NCBI GenBank assembly: GCA_025655635.1
Contig: JAHXIM010000198.1
Span: 1 to 6,239 of the forward strand
Direction of reading: 5' to 3'
Origin: a gamma proteobacterium symbiont of Lucinoma myriamae
GTDB taxonomy: Bacteria > Pseudomonadota > Gammaproteobacteria > GRL18
DNA: 6,239 nt
Shown: positions 1 through 6,239 of the stretch, one piece after another
How positions within the stretch are numbered: position 1 is the stretch's first letter
Layout of the letters: the number at the start of each line of letters is the position of its first letter
The notes under the pieces: model-generated
Seen by the model: the letters and a program-made list of their open reading frames with translations, nothing else
The model's database searches: none
What the model was told of the DNA's origin: nothing
Made by a program: the position numbers and the translations under genes

Positions 1-85
1 AAATGGTTGGATACAATTTACATAGCGGTGATCCTCCTACAGGGGACTTACACCCCATTAGTTTATGCCCATGACGGGCGTACAC
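1..85 (-). mobile_element. Possible 5' end of a group II intron (domain I start), running off the window edge
   Basis: Read on the minus strand from 85, the sequence begins GTGTACG, close to the group II intron 5' consensus GUGYG. It continues with a GCCC-(5 nt)-GGGC hairpin (79-67) and then a GGGG-TGTAAGT-CCCC hairpin (56-42). That order (a GTG start, a GCCC..GGGC stem, then a 'GGGTGNAAGTCCC'-like stem) is what I associate with the start of bacterial group II introns. No reverse transcriptase frame or domain V can be seen, because the window ends at 1. The match is from memory of the pattern, not from an alignment. It could instead be another structured dispersed repeat. No convincing protein is encoded here on either strand: the open stretches are short and resemble nothing I know. 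Confidence 0.35.
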
Positions 86-96
86 AAATCAACTAG

Positions 97-117
97 GTGG
101 ATGCTTGAATGCACCAC
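97..117 (-). repeat. Imperfect inverted repeat (stem-loop) next to the putative intron boundary
   Basis: GTGG-a-TGC (97-104) pairs with GCACCAC (111-117): seven base pairs, one bulged base and a six-base loop. On the minus strand it ends 11 nt before the GTGTACG at 85. Group IIC introns are known to insert just behind stem-loops such as terminators or attC hairpins, so the spacing suits that reading, but it could be coincidence. No U-tract follows the stem on the minus strand, so it is not itself a good terminator. Between this stem and the pfaE stop (118-221) I see only AT-rich non-coding sequence, including a run of nine A at 144-152. Confidence 0.3.
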
Positions 118-221
118 TTGTGGCTCATATAACATGAACGGCTAAAAAAAAATCTTTACCCCTTATTTATGTGCAACATCCTATATCTTTTATGACTCAC
201 CTATGTAAAAACAAATAAGAT

Positions 222-965
222 TCAGGGAAACTGATAAAAGCGGCAATTTGCAATAGTTGTCGCAACAGCTAGACTCGCACGATAGTTGTTAAAGGATTGC
301 GGCATTTTAATAGCTTTGAATTCAACTTGTTCAAGTGCCGGGTATTTAGTTGAATGATGCTTAATTAAAGCTGGTTTTTCTGGCGGTACAGTCAAAGAAA
401 ATTTAGTTGGCGCAAGTGATAAGCCGGTCCCAAGTACTTTCATATAAGCTTCTTTTCTGGTCCAAAGCTCAAAAAATGCGGCCTTTTGTTGATACTCTGG
501 CAATGCAAACAATACCTTTTGTTCATATTCAGTAAAAAAGCGTTGTACTATCCCCTGCCAGTCCGTTTTACGTTCACTGCATTCAATATCAATACCAACC
601 TCTACCCCCTGAGTAATAGCCAATAAAGCGACATCTTCCGTGTGACTGAGATTAAATTGCAAATTATAATGTTCAGATAAATCTGTCTCAGCAAGATAAG
701 GCTTGCCCTGCTCGCCTTTTTTAAATTCAATCGCATCAGCTTCAATCTTTAAATAATTGGCTAATACTGTACGAACAAACCCATGAGAAGCAATAAAACG
801 ACTGCGATGGATGGCGAACTTAAAACGCTCAGCCCTGGCCTTTTCTTCATCAGAAAGCAGCAAGAAATAATTTTTTTCTTGCTCTTGATGCTGAGTTAAC
901 TGACATAACCAGACATCACAGGTTTTAGTATAGAGTTTATAATCAGGAATATCGGTAAAAAACAT
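222..965 (-). CDS. pfaE: Sfp-type 4'-phosphopantetheinyl transferase, PfaE
   Basis: This cytosolic enzyme transfers the 4'-phosphopantetheine arm of coenzyme A to conserved serines of acyl carrier proteins. Here the likely target is the tandem ACPs of the PUFA synthase subunit PfaA, which lies outside the window. The 247 residues fit the Sfp/Gsp group and show its core motifs in order: GKP at 87-89, FNLSHT at 104-109 (CoA pocket), VGIDIE at 123-128 with metal ligands D126 and E128, and ELWTRKEAYMKVLGTGL at 166-182 with W168, K171, E172 and K176 equivalent to the Sfp WxxKEAxxK signature. The frame starts at ATG 965, which gives the usual N-terminus with no extra sequence; the Shine-Dalgarno is weak (a GAG about 11 nt upstream). 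It lies 38 bp behind pfaD on the same strand and is probably the last operon gene, as reported for Moritella. All core residues are intact, so it should be active. The family is certain; the link to the Pfa ACPs is inferred from position. Confidence 0.92.
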   Translation of the reverse strand: MFFTDIPDYKLYTKTCDVWLCQLTQHQEQEKNYFLLLSDEEKARAERFKFAIHRSRFIASHGFVRTVLANYLKIEADAIEFKKGEQGKPYLAETDLSEHYNLQFNLSHTEDVALLAITQGVEVGIDIECSERKTDWQGIVQRFFTEYEQKVLFALPEYQQKAAFFELWTRKEAYMKVLGTGLSLAPTKFSLTVPPEKPALIKHHSTKYPALEQVEFKAIKMPQSFNNYRASLAVATTIANCRFYQFP

Positions 966-1003
966 TTATAACATAACTCAAAAGTTAACAGGTGTAGTTC
1001 CTA

Positions 1004-2554
1004 TTATGTAATCGCAGAGCCCGGAACATAACGCTGATATTGAGAGGGCAAATAAAGCCCCTGGCTTTTTAATACCTGAATACGATGCTGATATGCTGCA
1101 CCATACATCAGGTGTTCAGCGACATCGACTACATGGCGATTTTTATAATCATTCAGATAAGTCGATGCAACCCAGTCATTAAAAGCACCCATTGCCGGGC
1201 CGCTCCAGATCTGATAATCAAATTCCCGCCCTGCTACACCTGCATTTGACCAGCGTGAAGACAGTCCCAGATACCAGCGGAATACCAGAGCCATTTTCTT
1301 TTTTGGATTATTTTGGGCTTTTTCAATAATAGAAGGATCACGTTTCTGAAAAAATTCCACTGTTTGCTGCCAGATGGTATCCACTGAATTTTGCAGGATC
1401 TGTTTTTCTACTTTCTCAAGTGCTGCCGGGGGGATTTCAGATAAGCTGTTATAGCTCGTATACAGATCATAGAGTTTCTGGGCACGCATGGGAAACAAGG
1501 TGCCTTTTTTTAATACCTGTAACTTAATACCACGTTCAAACATATCAGAAGCCGGAGCCATTACCACATCGGCCATGCCCGCCTGGGCAAGCAGTTTACG
1601 AGTATGCTCAGAAGCTCCTGCTTCCACACAACTCTGATTAACTGAACCAGTGACTACATAGGCCGCACCCATCATAAAACAGGCCAAAGCGGCATCAGGA
1701 GTACCGACACCACCACCGGCACCGACACGGATTTCGACCGGGTATTGACGTTGTGCCTGAATATCATCACGTAAGGCAATCACTGAGGGTAATAAGGAAA
1801 TCAATGGACGGTTATCAGTATGACCGCCTGAATCCGCTTCAACGGTGATATCATCAGCCATAGGCACTTGCATGGCAAGTTGTGCTTCGGCCTGAGTTAA
1901 TAAACCCTGAGCAATTAATTTATTGAGAATATCTTCCGGTGCAGGCTGCATAAAGACGGTGGCCACTTCCCTTCTGGAGACTTTGCCAATGATCTTATTA
2001 TTGATTTGAATATTACCCTGTGCATCCTGCTGCAGACCTTTAGCACGATAGTACACTAATGAAGGTGTCAGACTAAAAAATGCGGCAGCTTCAATAACAT
2101 TTACACCATACTTTAAATACAGATCTATTGTCCCCTGTTCTATAGTTGGCTCGGACGGGTTATGAATAAAATTAAACACATAAGGGCCGTTAGGTAATGC
2201 CTGTTGAATTTTTTTAATCGCCAGTTCCACACGATTAAGATCCAGACCACCGGAGCCAAATGAGGCCAGAATATTCTGCTGTCCAAGAGCAATGACCAAT
2301 TCTTCTGATGAAATACCATTAGCCATAGCACCCGTCATATAAGCATATTTAACACCATAAAAAGCCTTAAAAGCCGGATCACCTAATTGCTCTGCTACCA
2401 TAGGAGGGACATAAGCAGTGATCTTTGAAACATCTTCACAGCCTTCATTATTGATGGTGATCTGATGCTCGTCCTGAATAATATAGCAGGGCTTATTTAA
2501 TGCCCGCAAATTTTCGATACCTTGAATGGTTAAAGCCGTTTGCTGCATTGACAT
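1004..2554 (-). CDS. pfaD: PUFA synthase enoyl reductase PfaD (FMN-dependent, 2-nitropropane dioxygenase/FabK-like)
   Basis: PfaD is the trans-acting enoyl reductase of the PUFA synthase. It reduces selected trans-2-enoyl-ACP intermediates with NAD(P)H through FMN and so sets which double bonds survive. The 516 residues are close to the usual PfaD length (about 540). The TIM-barrel features are visible in order: GAMANGISSEELVIALG at 75-91, ILASFGSGGL at 95-104, FNFIHNP at 127-133, a VNVIEAAAFFSLTPSLVYYR block at 151-170, VEADSGGHTDNRP at 238-250 with the FabK-type histidine H245, the flavin phosphate-binding glycine-rich loop RVGAGGGVGTP at 276-286, and VTGSVNQSCVEAGASEHT at 301-318. The PfaD-specific C-terminal extension is present, with RWYLGLSSRWSNAG at 426-439 and a helical tail to 516. 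The ATG at 2554 is chosen over Met3 because AGGAGG lies 9 nt upstream. Only one base separates it from the pfaC stop, so translational coupling is likely. I see no damage. Identification is near certain. Confidence 0.97.
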   Translation of the reverse strand: MSMQQTALTIQGIENLRALNKPCYIIQDEHQITINNEGCEDVSKITAYVPPMVAEQLGDPAFKAFYGVKYAYMTGAMANGISSEELVIALGQQNILASFGSGGLDLNRVELAIKKIQQALPNGPYVFNFIHNPSEPTIEQGTIDLYLKYGVNVIEAAAFFSLTPSLVYYRAKGLQQDAQGNIQINNKIIGKVSRREVATVFMQPAPEDILNKLIAQGLLTQAEAQLAMQVPMADDITVEADSGGHTDNRPLISLLPSVIALRDDIQAQRQYPVEIRVGAGGGVGTPDAALACFMMGAAYVVTGSVNQSCVEAGASEHTRKLLAQAGMADVVMAPASDMFERGIKLQVLKKGTLFPMRAQKLYDLYTSYNSLSEIPPAALEKVEKQILQNSVDTIWQQTVEFFQKRDPSIIEKAQNNPKKKMALVFRWYLGLSSRWSNAGVAGREFDYQIWSGPAMGAFNDWVASTYLNDYKNRHVVDVAEHLMYGAAYQHRIQVLKSQGLYLPSQYQRYVPGSAIT

Positions 2555-2555
2555 A

Positions 2556-5500
2556 TTATTGCGCCTCCTGAAGACTCAGACCAATACTTTCTACTGAGTA
2601 GATGCGCAGGCCGTCTTTCCATAAATTACCATCGGCAACAATATCAACCCGACCTGCTGTTTTACGGATTTCTTTAATATGTACTTCCAGAGTCATCTGC
2701 TCATTATCAGGAATAATTTGTCCTCGATAAGTCCATTTTGCTTCATCTTCAACCAGACCAAAACGAGGATTTTTAAGATCCTTACCTAAGTCCTGCTGTA
2801 AGGCAAAAATTTGTAACGATTGAATCATGGCTTCTACACCAAGTGAACCGGGCATAACCGGATCTTTGTAGAAGTGACAAGGATAGAACCAGTCAGTCTC
2901 ATCAATTACTTTTAATGAATGGACATAGCCTTTGCCAAATTTACCACCATCAGCGACAACCAGAGACTGATCAAGAAAATTCAGTACGCCGCCTGCCAGA
3001 TGATAGTACGGCTTATCTGCCTGAGTACTAAAGAGACTCTGTTTAGTTTCTTCAGTCAGATCAAGTTCAACTCGTTTTGCCTGAGTATTGGCTTCTTCTT
3101 TGTACCAGGGTAATAATTTCTTACCCTTGTCCATGCCCACTTGATTACTCAGTGATTCGGCACTAAAGAAACCAAATACAGCATCCCCTTCATAGAAGGT
3201 TTCACCATCAACCAATAATTCAAAAGTAAATTTCTGAATAATATTATTCATCACTGCCGAGGTGGAATACATGGTAGTTTTATTAACAATGGTCTTACCA
3301 CGTAAATCAATTTCTTTTAATAATCGACCTGTGCCGTCCAGATTACGGAAGTATAAATTAGTATCGGGATACATTAAGGTACTGCCGATATGTGAGGTAA
3401 TAAAGCCATTGGGCTGCAGGGCAATTTCCATCAACATTGAATAAGGTGTGAATGAAGGATGGGAATTAACTTGATTGAACCAGACTTCCGGTGCAACATC
3501 ATATTCAGCAGTACATTTAACGGTATTTTCAAAATCATGACGCTCACCTTCAACGTCAAGAGCACGATGCATTAACTGCAGATAACCGTTTGGTGTACGC
3601 GGTGGTCTTCTGGGCGGATGCTGTGGTGTTGGCGGTGGCTGTTTGTATAAGGCAAACTCTTTACCAAAACACGCTTCAATATCACCCGTAGCAAAATGTA
3701 CAATTTGCTCTTCAGTAAACAAGGCCGGTTTAACTTCAATAGGCGGCATTTCCGGCAGTCTGCTGTCTTTTTTATTCAGACTGGGCATTACGGTTTGTTT
3801 CTCTGCTTGAAGTGCTGGCTGAGATTCAGTTTGAGGTGCAGCTTTTTGAACTACAGCCTGTGAAGCTGATACACCTAAACGACCTGAAGAGAGTAGTTGT
3901 TTTTCATGTTCGCTTTTTTCTGATAATTCTAAACAGACATCACGGAAATCAACGACAATTTTGCCATCAATAATAATATCCACATTACCGCGAGCATAAG
4001 GCTTGGGTGACATGCCAATTTCAGTCACTTCCAGACGATAGGTCATCAGGCGATCTTTTGGCAAAGCCTGACCACGACAACGTATAGGCTGAGGGATATT
4101 TTGTATCGTCTGAAAACGTGCATCAATGGTTTTGGTCTGCAGTCCCAGATAGAGCATAAAAAATTGCAGTAATTGCACACAGCCTTCTGACATCAATGAA
4201 CCAGCAAGTACCGGATCATCACGGAAGTGACTGGTAAAATACCATTCATCAGGTGAAAGATCTTTTTCTGCTTCAATTAAGCCTAAGCCCCATAAACCGC
4301 CAGTACGATCAACAGAAGTGATACGATCCAGCATAAGGATTTTTTCCAGTGGGAAATGCAATGAAGGATTCGTACCCTGCTTATCATAAGCAGGGTTTGC
4401 ATAACAGGCAGCCAGATCACCATTCATTAAATGAACCATATCCTGCTCAGCAAAATAAGTCTTGTCACAATTCAGAATAGGCGTAAATGATGATTTGACA
4501 ACTTTGGCACGCTGCTCTACTTCTTCATTGGTATGGATGACACCCTTACCTACCGCCAGTTCTTCATCTGAGAAAAATCCGGCACAGCCATTATCCATTT
4601 TCAGGATCATCTTATCGCCGATAAAACATTCATACGAAAAGAAAAATAAGAGATTATTTTTATGTTTGGCAAATGAGTTAATGGAAATCTCATAACGTAA
4701 TGTTTGACCTTCCTTGGGCTGATCATCAAGGAAGGTTAAGGTACAGTCTAATAAGCGATAAAGGTACTTACCCTTATTATCAAAATCAATACCCATATAG
4801 CTGATTAATAATAAGTCACACTGACCGGATTCAATACAGATACAGGTTGGAATCTGACCATCGGTTGAATACCAGGCATTGTGAGGAATATCATATTCAG
4901 TGGTCATTGTTGATGGGACAAACTCACCTTTTTTGCCCTGCATTTCAGTGACACGGGTGACCAGTAAATACGGGTCCATAGGTAACATGACTCGTTTTGG
5001 GTAGCTATCAATAATGTCATAATCCGGGCCAAACACTTTACTGATTTTACCATAAGCAAATTCACGTAAATCATCTTCTGAAAAAATAATCGTTTCGGGA
5101 GTATTGTATTCAGTTGGGAATATTTGCTGAATAATATCATTATTAGTTTCACTGACTGTCTCTTGTGAAGCGATAGTTTGTGAAGTGTCCAAAAATGTCT
5201 GGAGGTTTTGCTCCGGCGCATGAATACTATTAATAATCGACGTGGTTAATGCCTGCAAGCCTTCATGTCGTGATGCCATAAATTCGCTATGCATTTCACT
5301 GATTTTAATATTATGCTGAATCATTTTGCTCAGCATTTCACTTTGATAACCCGGTATCAAATAAGCTTTCGATGAATCACTCGTCATTTGTGTCATACTT
5401 TTTTCCGTTAAATTTGATGCAGTCCTGCTGACATGAGGACTGACCGTACCTGCAACGGTACTGATATCAGCGTTAACAACCGACTTAACATTGGCTTGCT

Positions 5501-6182
5501 GAGCTATTATTGCTGGCGCTGGTACTGGTTTTAAAGCGGGATTTACTTTTGCAACCCTTTCTTTTGCAACAAGAGGGATTACATTATTTTGTACTTTTGG
5601 TTGTTCATGTTGTTGAGTAAGTTGAGTAACTGCCTGTACTGTGCTTTTGACAGTGGCTGGAGCAGTCTGAAACTTTTTACGATTTTCACCCGTTAAAATA
5701 ACATCGGCAAACGGTTCTTTACCCAGAATAACCGGCTTAACCAGACTGGGTTTATTCTGCTGTTGTTTAGCTGGTGCTGGATAGAGTTTTTCTAATGCCA
5801 TATCAATACCATGACTGGTCAGCTTGGCCGCCATTCTTAATAATGAAGTATGATCATCAACACCCTTTCGATTTATGCCCACTGCCAGATGATCTTTACC
5901 CTTTAGACTTTCACTGACCCATTTAGTACAACTACTTTGCGGACCCAGTTCAATAAAGATACGCGCACCATCATCATAGACCTGATTAACCAGTTTTGGA
6001 AAATCAACCATATGTGTATAGAACGTGGCGATATTATGACCAATAATATCTTCTTTGAGTTCAGTCTTTTTATAATTTGCTGCGGTATAAAAATCTACAT
6101 CCTTAATTTCAGTAGTAGGCATAGTGTGCAGGGCTTTAAGTGCATCAAACTCTGATCTGTCAACACTTTTCAGGACACTCAA
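2556..6182 (-). CDS. pfaC: PfaC-type PUFA synthase subunit, C-terminal part: AT (C-terminal fragment)-linker-DH-DH
   Basis: This is part of a multidomain iterative PUFA synthase. Residues 1-136 match the C-terminal part of a PfaB/HglE-type acyltransferase (DVDFYTAANY at 28-37, VDFPKLVNQVYDDGARIFIELGP at 59-81 and GINRKG at 102-107). Residues 137-366 are a Q/A/P/V-rich linker with a helical stretch near 283-315. Residues 367-756 form dehydratase 1, a double hotdog with its FabA-type active site at HFRDDPVLAGSLMSEG (H652, E666). After a second short linker, residues 820-1205 form dehydratase 2 (PRTPNG at 861-866; HFYKDPVMPGSLGVEAM with H1103 and E1117). The usual PfaC KS and CLF domains are not in this frame and should lie upstream. 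The frame opens at TTG 6182 directly after an in-phase TAA, with no Shine-Dalgarno at usable distance, and starts near where the AT catalytic His should be. The true gene is therefore probably longer and interrupted, or the start lies elsewhere (ATG at 6122 is the next Met). The AT fragment alone should be inactive; both DH sites look intact. A proline-rich insertion sits at 849-860. Confidence 0.9.
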   Translation of the reverse strand: MSVLKSVDRSEFDALKALHTMPTTEIKDVDFYTAANYKKTELKEDIIGHNIATFYTHMVDFPKLVNQVYDDGARIFIELGPQSSCTKWVSESLKGKDHLAVGINRKGVDDHTSLLRMAAKLTSHGIDMALEKLYPAPAKQQQNKPSLVKPVILGKEPFADVILTGENRKKFQTAPATVKSTVQAVTQLTQQHEQPKVQNNVIPLVAKERVAKVNPALKPVPAPAIIAQQANVKSVVNADISTVAGTVSPHVSRTASNLTEKSMTQMTSDSSKAYLIPGYQSEMLSKMIQHNIKISEMHSEFMASRHEGLQALTTSIINSIHAPEQNLQTFLDTSQTIASQETVSETNNDIIQQIFPTEYNTPETIIFSEDDLREFAYGKISKVFGPDYDIIDSYPKRVMLPMDPYLLVTRVTEMQGKKGEFVPSTMTTEYDIPHNAWYSTDGQIPTCICIESGQCDLLLISYMGIDFDNKGKYLYRLLDCTLTFLDDQPKEGQTLRYEISINSFAKHKNNLLFFFSYECFIGDKMILKMDNGCAGFFSDEELAVGKGVIHTNEEVEQRAKVVKSSFTPILNCDKTYFAEQDMVHLMNGDLAACYANPAYDKQGTNPSLHFPLEKILMLDRITSVDRTGGLWGLGLIEAEKDLSPDEWYFTSHFRDDPVLAGSLMSEGCVQLLQFFMLYLGLQTKTIDARFQTIQNIPQPIRCRGQALPKDRLMTYRLEVTEIGMSPKPYARGNVDIIIDGKIVVDFRDVCLELSEKSEHEKQLLSSGRLGVSASQAVVQKAAPQTESQPALQAEKQTVMPSLNKKDSRLPEMPPIEVKPALFTEEQIVHFATGDIEACFGKEFALYKQPPPTPQHPPRRPPRTPNGYLQLMHRALDVEGERHDFENTVKCTAEYDVAPEVWFNQVNSHPSFTPYSMLMEIALQPNGFITSHIGSTLMYPDTNLYFRNLDGTGRLLKEIDLRGKTIVNKTTMYSTSAVMNNIIQKFTFELLVDGETFYEGDAVFGFFSAESLSNQVGMDKGKKLLPWYKEEANTQAKRVELDLTEETKQSLFSTQADKPYYHLAGGVLNFLDQSLVVADGGKFGKGYVHSLKVIDETDWFYPCHFYKDPVMPGSLGVEAMIQSLQIFALQQDLGKDLKNPRFGLVEDEAKWTYRGQIIPDNEQMTLEVHIKEIRKTAGRVDIVADGNLWKDGLRIYSVESIGLSLQEAQ
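2564..2569 (-). promoter_or_regulatory. Shine-Dalgarno of pfaD, inside the end of pfaC
   Basis: A perfect AGGAGG on the minus strand lies within the last codons of pfaC and is separated by 9 nt from the ATG at 2554. It decides the pfaD start, since the ATG two codons further in would be 15 nt away. It is the only strong ribosome site in the window, so PfaD may be translated independently as well as by coupling to pfaC. Confidence 0.85.
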
Positions 6183-6239
6183 TTACACAACTTTTTGCAT
6201 CTCTTCGTAATCTACTGGTGACCAATAATCATTGGTAGA
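6183..6239 (-). CDS. C-terminal end of the upstream reading frame (partial), probably the KS-CLF-AT N-terminal portion
   Basis: From the window edge the minus strand reads through 18 sense codons (STNDYWSPVDYEEMQKVV) to TAA at 6185-6183. This is the only minus-strand frame open from the edge for that distance; the other two hit stops within about nine codons. It is in the same phase as the downstream AT-DH-DH frame, with no base between the TAA and that frame's TTG. The downstream frame lacks the AT N-terminal half (GHSxG nucleophile) and the KS-CLF domains expected of this subunit, so this frame probably encodes them. The 18 residues are too few to identify a domain. It may simply be a separate gene's end. 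Confidence 0.55.
   Translation of the reverse strand, partial: STNDYWSPVDYEEMQKVV

Noticed and set aside
3..96. Short plus-strand open stretches (ATG at 3 to TGA at 74; open frame from 1 to TAG at 96) as the end of a gene
   Set aside because: They are about 23-31 codons, show no recognisable protein and overlap the structured inverted repeats; more likely chance reading of non-coding repeat DNA.
144..160. T9 run on the minus strand about 70 nt after the pfaE stop as a Rho-independent terminator
   Set aside because: No GC-rich stem precedes the T-run; only a weak long-range ATCTTA/TAAAGAT pairing is available, so it is not listed as a terminator.
2556..2700. C-terminal AGPAT acyltransferase domain as in myxobacterial Pfa3
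   Set aside because: The protein ends about 90 residues after the DH2 glutamate with only the end of the hotdog fold; no HxxxxD-type acyltransferase motif is present.
2919..3444. Plus-strand open frames of about 60 codons opposite pfaC
   Set aside because: They lie antisense to well-conserved DH2 coding sequence, have no ribosome site or recognisable domain, and are shadows of the real gene.
4904..5221. 105-codon minus-strand frame overlapping pfaC out of phase
   Set aside because: It overlaps the linker/DH1 region of a clearly real gene, and its lysine/serine-rich translation matches nothing I know.
6180..6185. Programmed stop-codon readthrough or a reassigned TAA
   Set aside because: pfaC and pfaD both end in TAA at their expected C-termini, so TAA is a normal stop here, and I recognise no known readthrough context. 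It remains only a minor option in the split-AT finding.
6183..6239. Alternative minus-strand frame reading CVIECPEKC across the pfaC start, as a remnant of the AT 'CVIxGxP' region after frameshift
   Set aside because: The resemblance is only a few residues, that frame has a stop about 20 codons upstream and another soon after, and the spacing to the next AT motif would be too short without a deletion.

Overview
The window holds the 3' part of a polyunsaturated fatty acid (PUFA) synthase (pfa) operon. All genes lie on the minus strand, so transcription runs from high to low coordinates. Base composition is moderately AT-rich (roughly 40% GC by eye). The domain types and the pfaC-pfaD-pfaE order point to a gammaproteobacterium or a similar Gram-negative bacterium, possibly aquatic or marine. 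That is an inference; the window carries no taxonomic marker gene.

In transcription order the layout is as follows. (1) 6239-6183 is the last 18 codons of an upstream reading frame that continues outside the window and ends in TAA. (2) 6182-2556 is a 1208-residue frame that follows that stop immediately and in the same phase. It carries the C-terminal part of an acyltransferase (AT) domain, a long low-complexity linker and two FabA-like double-hotdog dehydratase (DH) units, which is the C-terminal half of a PfaC-type subunit. (3) 2554-1004 is pfaD, an FMN-dependent enoyl reductase, which starts one base after the pfaC stop and has a perfect AGGAGG Shine-Dalgarno. (4) 965-222 is pfaE, an Sfp-type phosphopantetheinyl transferase. 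(5) 221-1 is a non-coding flank. Its outer part, read on the minus strand, resembles the 5' end of a group II intron lying behind a stem-loop; this call is tentative.

Together these genes supply the reductive and dehydrating half of an iterative PUFA synthase. PfaE attaches phosphopantetheine to the tandem ACPs of PfaA (not in the window). The DH domains dehydrate (and in known systems help isomerise) the beta-hydroxyacyl-ACP intermediates, and PfaD reduces selected enoyl groups so that the others remain as methylene-interrupted cis double bonds. The end product (EPA, DHA, ARA or another) cannot be read from this sequence.

The most notable points are these. The AT domain is fused in front of DH-DH, instead of sitting in a separate PfaB as in Shewanella, Photobacterium and Moritella. 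The AT is also interrupted by an in-frame TAA close to where its catalytic histidine should lie. Smaller points are a proline-rich insertion in the second DH and the possible intron beyond pfaE.
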